In this document: positions 22,601-30,115 of the stretch, piece after piece
Layout: each line of letters starts with the position of its first letter
Numbering within the stretch: position 1 is the first letter of the stretch
Assembly (NCBI RefSeq): GCF_018603435.1
Contig: NZ_CP075682.1
Span: 2,480,001 to 2,544,000, forward strand
Direction of reading: 5' to 3'
DNA length: 64,000 bases
DNA from: Chryseobacterium sp. ZHDP1
Lineage (GTDB): Bacteria > Bacteroidota > Bacteroidia > Flavobacteriales > Weeksellaceae
Notes under the pieces: generated by a model
The model's input: the letters and a program-made list of their open reading frames with translations, nothing else
Told to the model about the DNA's origin: nothing
Database searches by the model: none
Made by a program: the position numbers and the translations under genes

Positions 22601-25600
22601 AACTATATTTTCATTCCCGAAGAAATATCTTTGGATAGGGGTAAGAACACTATCTCCCGTAACTGCTGATTGGTTAATCTCGGAAACATCTATTGTAATG
22701 TAACGAGCTAGCTCTTCTAATACAGGATAGCGTAAAATATGTTCTACCTTAAGGTTATAACCGAGCTGACGTAATCTTGATACAATCTGAATTGATTTTA
22801 TTGAATCTCCTCCCAGATTATAATAATTATCACGGATACTAATAGGATTATACTTCAATACTTGTTCAAAAACAGATACTAAAGCGTGTTCTTCTGAGCT
22901 TCTTGGAGCAATATACTCTGTCTTTATTAAATCTATTGAACTTACCTCAGGAAGCATTTTTCTATCGATTTTACCATTACTGGTTAAGGGCATGCTTTCC
23001 AAGGCTACATAAAAACTTGGAAGCATATATTGAGGTAATTTGCTTTCTAAATATTCAGATAATTTCTGCTTGTCTATAATAGTATCACTTACATAATAAA
23101 CAACCAAACTCTTTTCCCCCTCATGTTCTTTAACATCAGCTATAGTAAATTTAATTGAAGTATTATAAGAAAATACCTGGTTCTCAATTTCTCCAAGTTC
23201 TATTCTATGTCCCCGAATCTTTACCTGATGGTCGATTCTCCCCAGATACTCAATATTCCCGTCTGGTAACCAGCGTCCCAAATCTCCCGTTCGGTACATC
23301 TTCCTTCCATCAACAAAAGGATTAGCAACAAATTTTTCAGAACTCAGATCTGGAAGATTCAAATATCCACGAGCCAGACCTGCACCCGATATATACAATT
23401 CTCCGGCAACTCCAATCGGTAACAAATGCCTGTTTTCATCGAGAATATAGCAATTAAGTGTTGGGATAGGCTTTCCAATATTTGACAGAACAGAATTAGT
23501 ATCTTTTACACTAAGTTCTTTATAAGTAACATGCACAGTAGTTTCAGTAATTCCATACATATTAATTAATTTTATATCTGGATATTTACTTTGCCAGTCT
23601 TTAAGCAAATAAGGATTCAACGCTTCACCTCCAAAAATTATATAACGTAATGCCAACTCTTGATGATTAAACGCCCGATCATACCCTGCTAAGTTATAAA
23701 ATGCGGCAGGTGTCTGATTCAATATTGTAATCTTATTGGTTATTAGATAATTTAAAAACATTCCTACGTCCTGAGCAACTCTTTTTGGAATAACATGCAA
23801 GCAACCTCCGAAAAGGAGTGCACCATAACATTCCCATACTGAAAAGTCGAAATTATAGGAATGAAATAATGTCCATGAATCATTGCTATTAAAATCATAA
23901 AGAGCATTATCGTTGAAAAATAATCTTACTACGTTTTTGTGTTCAATCATTACACCTTTTGGATTACCTGTAGTACCAGAGGTATAAATTACATAAGCTA
24001 GATCCGAAGACTTAACAGCAACATCCTGTTTATCAACCGAATAATCATCCTTTAAAAGATTAAACTCTAACCAAAATTTTTCATCAATAATTACTTTCGA
24101 CTTTGTATCTTCTACTATATAGTCAATCCGATTCTGAGGATAATCATTATCAATAGGCACGTACGCTCCTCCTGATTTCAAAACCCCAAGAATTGAAATT
24201 ATCATCTTCTCGCTACGTGGTAACTGAATACAAATTAGATCATCGCATTTTATATCATACTTCTCACTAAGATAATGAGCCAATTGATTAGATTGTTTAT
24301 TTAATTCCTGGTAACTCAGGTTTATATCTCCAAAAACAACAGCTATATTATCAGGAGTATTTGCAACTTGGGATTCAAATAAGCTTACAATAGTTTCTTC
24401 TGAAGGATAAGAAATCTCTGTTTCATTGAAATCATCCAATAATTCTTTTACTTCCGAAGTACTTAAATAGCTGAAGTTATTTATCTGCTGATCAGGACAA
24501 GCTACAAATTGTCCTAATAAATGTTTAAAGTGGCTAACTAAAGATTTTACTAAAGATTCATAGAATACAGATGCATTGTATTTAAAATATACGGACAAAT
24601 TATTCCTTCCAGGAACTACGACAATATTAAAATCATAATTTGTTTGTTCAAAAGTATCTACATTTTCATCAATCAAACCCAAGTTAGACGTATTACTGAC
24701 ATCTTGCTTCACATAGTTTTCGAATATAATAATGTTGCTCAACAAATCTTTACCTAAAGGAGATAAAGATTGTACTTCAGCCAAGCTGTTAAAATGATAC
24801 TCTGTGTTTTGTATAGAATCCTGATGTACTTTCTTCAATAAGCTATACGGTGTGTCATCATTTTTAACCGAAATCCTTACAGGAATGGTATTGATGAACA
24901 ACCCTACCATATGCTCTATGTTATCAATCTCAGCTGGTCTTCCCGACACAACAGCTCCGAATATAATTTCTTCTGAAGAATTGTATTTACTTAAAAGATA
25001 AGACCAAATAGCTTGTATATAAGTATTGAGAGTGACTCCCAAATTTTGGCACAGCTGGCTAATTTCTTTAAATTCATCTCCCGTTACATTAAATTTCTCG
25101 GTAACGAAATGAGGCAACTCATCTTTGGTTCTTTTCTCAAAAGGGATGAGGGTTGGAGCGCTAATTCCTTCTAAATAGTTTTTCCAGTGAAGCATTGAAG
25201 AGTCTTTATCAATTCCTCCAAGCCATTTAAGATAAGCAGAATATTTCTGAGGCTCCGGTAAATTGATTTCCAGACCTTGCTTAACCGAATCTAGTATTGC
25301 AGAGAAATCATTGATTAGAATACTTAAGCACCAGCCATCCATTACAATATGGTGATAGCTCCATATAAACTCATATGTATCGTTTGGTAATTTAACTATT
25401 ATTAGACGCATTTGAGTAGGTTTACTCAGGTCAAAACCACGGGTAATATCATTTTGCTTAATACTCTCCAGATCGATTTCTAAAGAATCTTCAGATGCTA
25501 TGGTAAGGTATTCAAAATCAACTTGTGCTTTCTTATGAACAATCTGCAAAGGAACTTCTCCAAAACGATTGTCAAATGAAGTTCGTAAAACCGTATAACG

Positions 25601-28600
25601 ATTGACAAGAATTCCAAAGGCTCTTTCTACTTCTAATACTTCAAAACCCTCGAATTTAGATCTGTAGGAGGTCTGCATAAAATATGCAGATCCTTTCGGA
25701 GCCGCCATCCAATGATAATACAATCCCTGTTGCATCGGAGAAAGTTCATAAATATCTTCAATATCAAAACTCTTATTAATCTCCTGAATAGTATTGAATG
25801 GCAACTCTTTATAAGTAAGATCCGATGGGGTTAAAATTACTTCTGATTCTTTCTCCTTATGAATCATTTTTTCTAAATGACTCTGATAATTGTCCATCAA
25901 TTTCTGAACTGTTGCTGCATGAAAGACACTACTAGAATAACGGATCGTGAGATTCATTTTACCACTAATCGTAATTCCCGAAACATCTAATAAAATGTCC
26001 GTTCCAAGGTTTTCTTCAGATACCGAAATGCCGATAGACTCTGAGCTATAATAAAACTGATGTCCTATAGCATCATCAAAATCTCCTAGGTAGTTGAATT
26101 GAATAGATGGGTTATTTGTTGATGAAAATGAATCTCCCAGATAATTTAAGATTCCGTAACCGATTCCTTTGTTTGGAATTCCCCGTAAGCCATCCTTTAC
26201 ACTAACTAAAGCCGGTTGGTTATTATTGCTGATATCAAGGCTAAAAGGATATAAAGTGGTAAACCATCCTACTGTTCTGCTGATATCAAGACCTGTACTC
26301 ATAGCCTCTCTGCCATGACCTTCCATTAAGATTTTAGTCTTATTAATTCCAAACTCCTCTTGTAGTGACAATGCCAGACCCGTTAATAATACATCATTAA
26401 TTTCTGCACTGTACTCTTTACCTACATGGGTTTGTAATAATTTCGTAGACTCTTCATTCAACGAAAAGTTTATGCTGGTATCTAAAATATGTTTGCCGTT
26501 CAAAGTATAATCAGTGGCTATAGCAGGATAAACATCTGATTCTATACTATCCCAATACAAATACTCTTTGGAAAGAATAGGACTCTTACTGTAAGCTTCC
26601 AAAGTGGTGCCCCAACTCTGAAAAGAATCTGTCTTGGATGGAAGTTCATAAGATACTCCTTTAATTCCAGAGTCATATAAGTTTCCTAAATCTTCCAGCA
26701 AAATCCTCCAGGAAACTCCATCTACAACCAAGTGATGGATAACTAATATTATTCTATCCATATCGCTCATCGAAACATGGCCTATATGGAATAGAATACC
26801 CGATTCTATATCTATATTACTCTGGAGATGCTCGCCTATTTTTTCTAAAGAAGCAAGTTCTGCTTCGAGAGAACCCTCTTCTCTTACATCAAAATATTCA
26901 AAATGGTAATGATTCCCTTCTGTTCCTGAGTTATACTGACTCCATTTTCCATTCTCCTCACGATACAACATCCTTAAAGCGTCATGATGATTAACTAAAG
27001 ACTGGATTGAAGATTCCAATACAGAATATGAAAGTCTTTCGCTGCTCTTTAAAATAACAGCTTGGTTATAATGGTTTTTATTAACTATATTTTCATTCCC
27101 GAAGAAATATCTTTGGATAGGGGTAAGAACACTATCTCCCGTAACTGCTGATTGGTTAATCTCGGAAACATCTATTGTAATGTAACGAGCTAGCTCTTCT
27201 AATACAGGATAGCGTAAAATATGTTCTACCTTAAGGTTATAACCGAGCTGACGTAATCTTGATACAATCTGAATTGATTTTATTGAATCTCCTCCCAGAT
27301 TATAATAATTATCACGGATACTAATAGGATTATACTTCAATACTTGTTCAAAAACAGATACTAAAGCGTGTTCTTCTGAGCTTCTTGGAGCAATATACTC
27401 TGTCTTTATTAAATCTATTGAACTTACCTCAGGAAGCATTTTTCTATCGATTTTACCATTACTGGTTAAGGGCATGCTTTCCAAGGCTACATAAAAACTT
27501 GGAAGCATATATTGAGGTAATTTGCTTTCTAAATATTCAGATAATTTCTGCTTGTCTATAATAGTATCACTTACATAATAAACAACCAAACTCTTTTCCC
27601 CCTCATGTTCTTTAACATCAGCTATAGTAAATTTAATTGAAGTATTATAAGAAAATACCTGGTTCTCAATTTCTCCAAGTTCTATTCTATGTCCCCGAAT
27701 CTTTACCTGATGGTCGATTCTCCCCAGATACTCAATATTCCCGTCTGGTAACCAGCGTCCCAAATCTCCCGTTCGGTACATCTTCCTTCCATCAACAAAA
27801 GGATTAGCAACAAATTTTTCAGAACTCAGATCTGGAAGATTCAAATATCCACGAGCCAGACCTGCACCCGATATATACAATTCTCCGGCAACTCCAATCG
27901 GTAACAAATGCCTGTTTTCATCGAGAATATAAATTTCAGTATTTGGAATGGATCGTCCAATATTTACATTAGTATTTTCTACAACAGAAACAGATGACCA
28001 AACCGCACATTCGGTAGGACCATACTCATTATACAATGTAGCCTTACTGTGTTTCTGATGATCTAATACTAAGTTTTTTACTAATTCTTCTCCTGCTACA
28101 ATAATATGTTTTAAATTATTTTTCCCAGCACCATTTTCATTAAGATATGGAATTAAATTAGAATAATAGTTTGGAACGCATAAAACCCCATCAATATTAT
28201 ATTTTATAATCTGATTGGATATATATTCTAAATCCTTTATTTTATTATTATCTTCAAGCAACAGCCTTCCACCGCTACATAAAACGCCAAAAATAACAGC
28301 TACTGAAGAATCAAAGGAAAAAGAAGGAACCAGTAACATGCTTTCAATGGAATAGAAATTAATTCTATTTATTGTCGAATGAAATAAATTCCTATGCTCA
28401 ATCATTACACCTTTTGGATTACCTGTAGTACCAGAGGTATAAATTACATAAGCCAAATGATCCAATTGTATGGTTATTTCAGGATTTTTAATTGAGTAAT
28501 TCTTTCTTTGATTTTCAAACTCTGATAAAAAAGATTCATCTATTAAGACTTTACACCCTGTATCCTTCAAAAGATAATCTATTCTTTCATTGGGATACTC

Positions 28601-29608
28601 CGGATCTATTGGAACATAAGCACCTCCAGACTTTAAAATTCCCAATATTGCGATGATCACTTTCTCACTTCGAGGAAGTTTTATACAAATTAAATCATCA
28701 CCATGAATGTTATAATTATCTATGAGATAATGACCTAATTGATTGGACAATTCATTTAATTCCTCATAGCTGAGTTCTCTGTCTTTGTATACAACAGCTG
28801 TATAATTGCGTCTAGAAATAACCTGAGACTCTAATAAATCTAGAACATTTTTATCAGATGGATATGTAACTTCTGTAGCATTAAAATTTAAAAGAATCTG
28901 TTCTCTTGCTTTAGAATCAGTAAGAGAATAAGAATTTATTTCTCGATTTAGAAATGATTCATAATCAGAAAGAATATCTTCAAAATTATTAAGCAAGCTT
29001 TCTAGAAGATATTCTTGATTAGTTTCCTGATGATAAATGCTTAGAATTATTTTATCATCAGTTTCTTCGTATAACAAAGAAACATTATCTTTTATATCAT
29101 TTACATCATGAACTTCTGAACCGAATTTGATTGAATAATTTGAAAATGAATCCAGCTCTAATTCTGTAGAATTATAATCTTTGTAAGAAAATGTTTCCTT
29201 AATTTCATTAGCCGTAGACTGCAATAATTCTTTAAATGTTACAATATCATTGTCTTTAATTTCCAGCAGCACAAGCTTTTCTAAATTAAGAAGATTGGAA
29301 GGATATATTTTTACAATATTTTGAAAGCTTGAAAAATATTTTTTTATCAAAAAAGAAAAGATGGACGAAATTATTGTGAACTTTGAAAGATGATTGTTCT
29401 TTGATATCTTAATGAAATCTTTCAAATCATTTTTAGATATTTCTATTTTAAGATTATTTATCTCTTTCTTTGAAAAAACAGCTCTGTCTTTATATCTAAT
29501 TTTTTTACTCCAAAAATTATTGGATAAAAACTGATTATCTCCCATTATTACACTTATTTTATGCTGGTTTAAAAAATATTTTGAATTATAAGGATGAATT
29601 AAATTCAA
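13625..29608 (-). CDS. Four-module non-ribosomal peptide synthetase with truncated N-terminal condensation domain
   Basis: This 5327-residue protein begins with about 220 residues resembling only the second half of a condensation domain, with no HHxxxDG motif, so module 1 is probably the loading module. The order is: partial C (about 22-230), A1 (244-726), PCP1 (736-810), E1 (820-1250), C2 (1283-1703), A2 (1714-2220), PCP2 (2230-2303), E2 (2320-2740), C3 (2777-3200), A3 (3203-3711), PCP3 (3720-3795), E3 (3811-4236), C4 (4273-4696), A4 (4703-5212), PCP4 (5225-5303) and a short acidic tail. Pocket codes read by eye: A1 DSALIAEVWK (unassigned), A2 DFWNIGMVHK (Thr), A3 DASTIAAICK (close to Phe/Tyr codes), A4 DFWNIGMVHK (Thr). 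E domains carry HHLVVDGVSWR, EGHGRE and FNYLGDF. PCP4 has LNSLS instead of GGDS and hands over to the PKS. The longest frame starts with TTG at 29608; the first ATG is at 29545 (residue 22) and may be the true start. An in-frame stop lies at 29627-29629. Confidence 0.95.
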   Translation of the reverse strand: MNLIHPYNSKYFLNQHKISVIMGDNQFLSNNFWSKKIRYKDRAVFSKKEINNLKIEISKNDLKDFIKISKNNHLSKFTIISSIFSFLIKKYFSSFQNIVKIYPSNLLNLEKLVLLEIKDNDIVTFKELLQSTANEIKETFSYKDYNSTELELDSFSNYSIKFGSEVHDVNDIKDNVSLLYEETDDKIILSIYHQETNQEYLLESLLNNFEDILSDYESFLNREINSYSLTDSKAREQILLNFNATEVTYPSDKNVLDLLESQVISRRNYTAVVYKDRELSYEELNELSNQLGHYLIDNYNIHGDDLICIKLPRSEKVIIAILGILKSGGAYVPIDPEYPNERIDYLLKDTGCKVLIDESFLSEFENQRKNYSIKNPEITIQLDHLAYVIYTSGTTGNPKGVMIEHRNLFHSTINRINFYSIESMLLVPSFSFDSSVAVIFGVLCSGGRLLLEDNNKIKDLEYISNQIIKYNIDGVLCVPNYYSNLIPYLNENGAGKNNLKHIIVAGEELVKNLVLDHQKHSKATLYNEYGPTECAVWSSVSVVENTNVNIGRSIPNTEIYILDENRHLLPIGVAGELYISGAGLARGYLNLPDLSSEKFVANPFVDGRKMYRTGDLGRWLPDGNIEYLGRIDHQVKIRGHRIELGEIENQVFSYNTSIKFTIADVKEHEGEKSLVVYYVSDTIIDKQKLSEYLESKLPQYMLPSFYVALESMPLTSNGKIDRKMLPEVSSIDLIKTEYIAPRSSEEHALVSVFEQVLKYNPISIRDNYYNLGGDSIKSIQIVSRLRQLGYNLKVEHILRYPVLEELARYITIDVSEINQSAVTGDSVLTPIQRYFFGNENIVNKNHYNQAVILKSSERLSYSVLESSIQSLVNHHDALRMLYREENGKWSQYNSGTEGNHYHFEYFDVREEGSLEAELASLEKIGEHLQSNIDIESGILFHIGHVSMSDMDRIILVIHHLVVDGVSWRILLEDLGNLYDSGIKGVSYELPSKTDSFQSWGTTLEAYSKSPILSKEYLYWDSIESDVYPAIATDYTLNGKHILDTSINFSLNEESTKLLQTHVGKEYSAEINDVLLTGLALSLQEEFGINKTKILMEGHGREAMSTGLDISRTVGWFTTLYPFSLDISNNNQPALVSVKDGLRGIPNKGIGYGILNYLGDSFSSTNNPSIQFNYLGDFDDAIGHQFYYSSESIGISVSEENLGTDILLDVSGITISGKMNLTIRYSSSVFHAATVQKLMDNYQSHLEKMIHKEKESEVILTPSDLTYKELPFNTIQEINKSFDIEDIYELSPMQQGLYYHWMAAPKGSAYFMQTSYRSKFEGFEVLEVERAFGILVNRYTVLRTSFDNRFGEVPLQIVHKKAQVDFEYLTIASEDSLEIDLESIKQNDITRGFDLSKPTQMRLIIVKLPNDTYEFIWSYHHIVMDGWCLSILINDFSAILDSVKQGLEINLPEPQKYSAYLKWLGGIDKDSSMLHWKNYLEGISAPTLIPFEKRTKDELPHFVTEKFNVTGDEFKEISQLCQNLGVTLNTYIQAIWSYLLSKYNSSEEIIFGAVVSGRPAEIDNIEHMVGLFINTIPVRISVKNDDTPYSLLKKVHQDSIQNTEYHFNSLAEVQSLSPLGKDLLSNIIIFENYVKQDVSNTSNLGLIDENVDTFEQTNYDFNIVVVPGRNNLSVYFKYNASVFYESLVKSLVSHFKHLLGQFVACPDQQINNFSYLSTSEVKELLDDFNETEISYPSEETIVSLFESQVANTPDNIAVVFGDINLSYQELNKQSNQLAHYLSEKYDIKCDDLICIQLPRSEKMIISILGVLKSGGAYVPIDNDYPQNRIDYIVEDTKSKVIIDEKFWLEFNLLKDDYSVDKQDVAVKSSDLAYVIYTSGTTGNPKGVMIEHKNVVRLFFNDNALYDFNSNDSWTLFHSYNFDFSVWECYGALLFGGCLHVIPKRVAQDVGMFLNYLITNKITILNQTPAAFYNLAGYDRAFNHQELALRYIIFGGEALNPYLLKDWQSKYPDIKLINMYGITETTVHVTYKELSVKDTNSVLSNIGKPIPTLNCYILDENRHLLPIGVAGELYISGAGLARGYLNLPDLSSEKFVANPFVDGRKMYRTGDLGRWLPDGNIEYLGRIDHQVKIRGHRIELGEIENQVFSYNTSIKFTIADVKEHEGEKSLVVYYVSDTIIDKQKLSEYLESKLPQYMLPSFYVALESMPLTSNGKIDRKMLPEVSSIDLIKTEYIAPRSSEEHALVSVFEQVLKYNPISIRDNYYNLGGDSIKSIQIVSRLRQLGYNLKVEHILRYPVLEELARYITIDVSEINQSAVTGDSVLTPIQRYFFGNENIVNKNHYNQAVILKSSERLSYSVLESSIQSLVNHHDALRMLYREENGKWSQYNSGTEGNHYHFEYFDVREEGSLEAELASLEKIGEHLQSNIDIESGILFHIGHVSMSDMDRIILVIHHLVVDGVSWRILLEDLGNLYDSGIKGVSYELPSKTDSFQSWGTTLEAYSKSPILSKEYLYWDSIESDVYPAIATDYTLNGKHILDTSINFSLNEESTKLLQTHVGKEYSAEINDVLLTGLALSLQEEFGINKTKILMEGHGREAMSTGLDISRTVGWFTTLYPFSLDISNNNQPALVSVKDGLRGIPNKGIGYGILNYLGDSFSSTNNPSIQFNYLGDFDDAIGHQFYYSSESIGISVSEENLGTDILLDVSGITISGKMNLTIRYSSSVFHAATVQKLMDNYQSHLEKMIHKEKESEVILTPSDLTYKELPFNTIQEINKSFDIEDIYELSPMQQGLYYHWMAAPKGSAYFMQTSYRSKFEGFEVLEVERAFGILVNRYTVLRTSFDNRFGEVPLQIVHKKAQVDFEYLTIASEDSLEIDLESIKQNDITRGFDLSKPTQMRLIIVKLPNDTYEFIWSYHHIVMDGWCLSILINDFSAILDSVKQGLEINLPEPQKYSAYLKWLGGIDKDSSMLHWKNYLEGISAPTLIPFEKRTKDELPHFVTEKFNVTGDEFKEISQLCQNLGVTLNTYIQAIWSYLLSKYNSSEEIIFGAVVSGRPAEIDNIEHMVGLFINTIPVRISVKNDDTPYSLLKKVHQDSIQNTEYHFNSLAEVQSLSPLGKDLLSNIIIFENYVKNEPNENFENIKVFDQSNYNFTLVVEPYEDYLHIDFEYNASVYSSYIKVLVSHFKNTLNQFKTHINTPLSEIDYLTFEAREELLKHFNSTLVLYPEDKTIVSLFEDQISLTPDSTAVVFEDIRLSYAELNAKASCLAHQLKDTYGIKKGDQVGVMLNRGENQIISILGILKLGAIYVPIDANLPKSRKEVMTSGLSLLITESYYFFDLDFYSGNSFSIDLEFTDEDASDFKSEVLGKDDIAYIIYTSGSTGEPKGVLNTHRGILNTMLFQKDFFEVPSCENVAQFASFSFDASISEIFMTLLCGKSLHILSDSVRKDAYAFEEYVEKHSIDLVTLPPAFFSLLNVNKLQKLKGLITAGESAVIVKTKEYLKYGTFYNAYGPTETSICATVYKIEKGSELKSSAIPIGKPIANTQIYILDSHGHLVPIGVVGELYISGSGLARGYLNLEELTEDKFLDNPFVPGTKMYRTGDLGRWLPDGNIEYLGRIDHQVKIRGHRIELGEIDSYVLTYNADIKSVVTEVKEHGGDKILVVYYVSGSPIDKHDLSQYLAGKLPQYMLPGFYVELDHIPLTSNGKVDRKSLPEVSSTDMIKNEYVAARNEEEQVLVSICEQVLKYRPISIRDNYYNLGGDSIKSIQIVSRLRQQGYSLKVEHILQYPILEELAGYITTDIVEIDQSVVIGESILTPIQRYFFESEDIVNKNHYNQSVILKSTEKLSVAALETSIKRLVEHHDALRMVYSEKAGFWVQYNSGIENNHYHLQSFDLKDSGSNSEELSRLQEIGEELQSSIDITSGVLFHVGHVSMSDGERLILVVHHLVVDGVSWRILLEDLGKLYKSEVQGLSYELPSKTDSFQRWGNALEDYSKSSALSKERLYWEGIESETYASITTDYPVKGKQILENSLGFDLNTDTTKLLQTLAGRKYNAEINDVLLTGLALSLKDQFGVCKTKVLMEGHGRETMGTGLDISRTVGWFTSVYPFNLDISDDSQPVMVSVKEGMREIPNKGIGYGILNYLNEPFTPKSLAWLQFNYLGDFDDAGNYDTGESQSLFSYSSENIGPSVSLDNLFTDILLDVSGMTVNGVMNINIRFSNKVFTANTIESLLSAYQSHLESMIRESEDSSVALTPSDLTYKYKGLSFSIIEEISKDAEIEDIYELSPMQQGLYYHWLVNPKGLSYFMQTSYRVKASDLDLSLIEKAFGALVNRYTILRTSFENRYGEVPLQIVHKEARVDFKHLILASELELDNIKQGDIDRGFILSEPTQMRLLVVELPDGYYEFIWSHHHIIMDGWCLSILINDFSTILGSLQNGISIPLPDTEKYSSYIKWLESVDKEEALAYWKNYLQGIDSPTLIPFVNTDEASSSHYLTETLSIRDHDFGAIENFCQDLGITLNTYVQGAWSYLLSSYNSSEEVVFGSVVSGRPAEIPGIENMVGLFINTIPVCARIGEEDTPRSLLNQIHQDSIQSSRYHFNSLAEIQSLSSLGKELINHIIVFENYVKNDKGNVETSSYAGLSSESVGSFEQTNYPLTIVAVPDHGGLHIEFRYDASLLSTSSMKFLVSHFKEVLHQFVFSSEIPLKSLDYISSEEKAILESFNSTEVNYPSDETIISLFEKQVLITPDHIAVVYEDISLTYFELNARSNQLAHYLREKYSINGDDLICIELPRSDKMIEGILGILKSGGAYVPIDVDYPQDRKDYILADTNSKVTIDESFLLDFELVRNYYSTENVDIFIRPDHLAYIIYTSGTTGNPKGVMIEHKNVVRLLFNDHSLYDFNSNDSWTLFHSYNFDFSVWECYGALLYGGSLHVITRKTAQDPGSFLSYLIKNNITILNQTPAAFYNLSEYDKLFNQGQLALRYIIFGGEALNPLMLQDFHRKYPEIRMINMYGITETTVHVTYKELSAADMTRSLSNIGKPIATLGCYILDKYHHIVPIGVVGELYISGSGLARGYLNLEELTEDKFLDNPFVPGTKMYRTGDLGRWLPDGNIEYLGRIDHQVKIRGHRIELGEIDSYVLTYNADIKSVVTEVKEHGGDKILVVYYVSGSPIDKHDLSQYLAGKLPQYMLPGFYVELDHIPLTSNGKVDRKSLPEVSSTDMIKNEYVAPSTETELLLVELLSKILNYQKEDISIQTNFFDMGLNSLSIVKFSQLLRKNFGLEIDIAKFFSYPNVSELAQFIQNMSSYTEETTVEDQNLSDHVDNLIDNLFE
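13938..15564. repeat. 1.6-kb direct repeat R2a, copy in four-module NRPS
   Basis: This is the partner of 6221-7847 and encodes adenylation domain 4 (threonine code). The lower boundary falls at the linker between adenylation and carrier domains. There one gene continues into a GGDS-type carrier and this one into the LNSLS-type carrier that precedes the PKS. Confidence 0.95.
14957..18955. repeat. 4.0-kb direct repeat R2b, copy in four-module NRPS
   Basis: This is the partner of 2737-6735. Here it joins the C-terminal part of the Phe/Tyr-type adenylation domain 3 to carrier 3, epimerisation 3, condensation 4 and the N-terminal core of the threonine-type adenylation domain 4. The same block is therefore attached to different substrate pockets in the two genes. 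Confidence 0.95.
20225..23449. repeat. 3.2-kb direct repeat R1, copy in module 2/3
   Basis: This 3225-base stretch matches 24707-27931 at an offset of 4482 bases, with no mismatch wherever I compared them. It covers the C-terminal part of adenylation domain 2, carrier 2, epimerisation 2 and condensation 3. It ends just before the FENYVK segment at the end of the condensation domain on one side and in the YILDENRH segment upstream of adenylation core A6 on the other. Confidence 0.95.
24707..27931. repeat. 3.2-kb direct repeat R1, copy in module 1/2
   Basis: This is the second copy of the repeat at 20225-23449. It covers the C-terminal part of adenylation domain 1, carrier 1, epimerisation 1 and condensation 2. 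Together the copies make two consecutive modules interchangeable outside the substrate-pocket segments of their adenylation domains. The lack of synonymous differences points to very recent duplication or gene conversion, or to an assembly error. Confidence 0.95.
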
Positions 29609-30115
29609 ATTTATATGAATACTTATCTAATAATTTATCATTATCTATTTTTAGAAAAGGAAGTATTCTTTAAGAATTTAAAATGTATTTAAAGTTTTGC
29701 GTTATTATCTTTATATTAGATTCTTTATTGCAAACCTTTTAACAACTAGGATTTATTCGGTGTGAGACCATTTTTATCTTTCTTGAAATCATAGAAATTA
29801 ATCTCAGTATTGAGTTTGCTTTAATTATACAGAATAAATAGATATTTTTAATACTGTTTATCCTGTGTACTTGTCACTTATTTTTATCTTTTTTTGTATT
29901 TATAACGCTTCATTTAGTTAATGAAATCATGCACTATTTCTTGAATTTTGAAATGATCTATTCGAATTAATCTACATTTGAATCATGAAAAATATAGACT
30001 AAAATCATTAAATCAGTAGTCTATTAACATTCTATTTAAACTTAAAAATCAGTTCAGATACTTAATTTTCAGAGTTCATTTCATAAAATTGATGAAAATA
30101 ATCTGTGAAGATTCT
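29609..30115 (-). other. 507-base AT-rich leader between antiterminator gene and NRPS
   Basis: No gene is seen here on either strand. The stretch is very AT-rich with frequent stops. There is no exact TAnnTTTG box on the minus strand and no hairpin followed by a T-run, so cotranscription of the NusG-like gene with the NRPS is possible. A weak inverted repeat (AGACTA at 29996-30001, TAGTCT at 30017-30022) could form a hairpin. In LoaP-type systems such leaders carry the RNA element that loads the antiterminator; that role here is only inference. Confidence 0.4.

Noticed and set aside
14900..28000. Dual epimerisation/condensation domains
   Set aside because: Separate E domains (HHLVVDGVSWR, EGHGRE) and C domains (SPMQQGLYYHW, HHxxMDGW) can be traced in each module.
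1..29608. CRISPR or phage-like explanation for the repeats
   Set aside because: Repeats are kilobases long, in frame, and coincide with NRPS domains. No short spaced repeats or phage genes are seen.
29600..29640. Promoter-like TAAATTTG on the minus strand at 29613-29606
   Set aside because: It overlaps the TTG start codon. It could only serve the ATG at 29545 and has no -33 TTG at the right distance, so I did not list it as a promoter.
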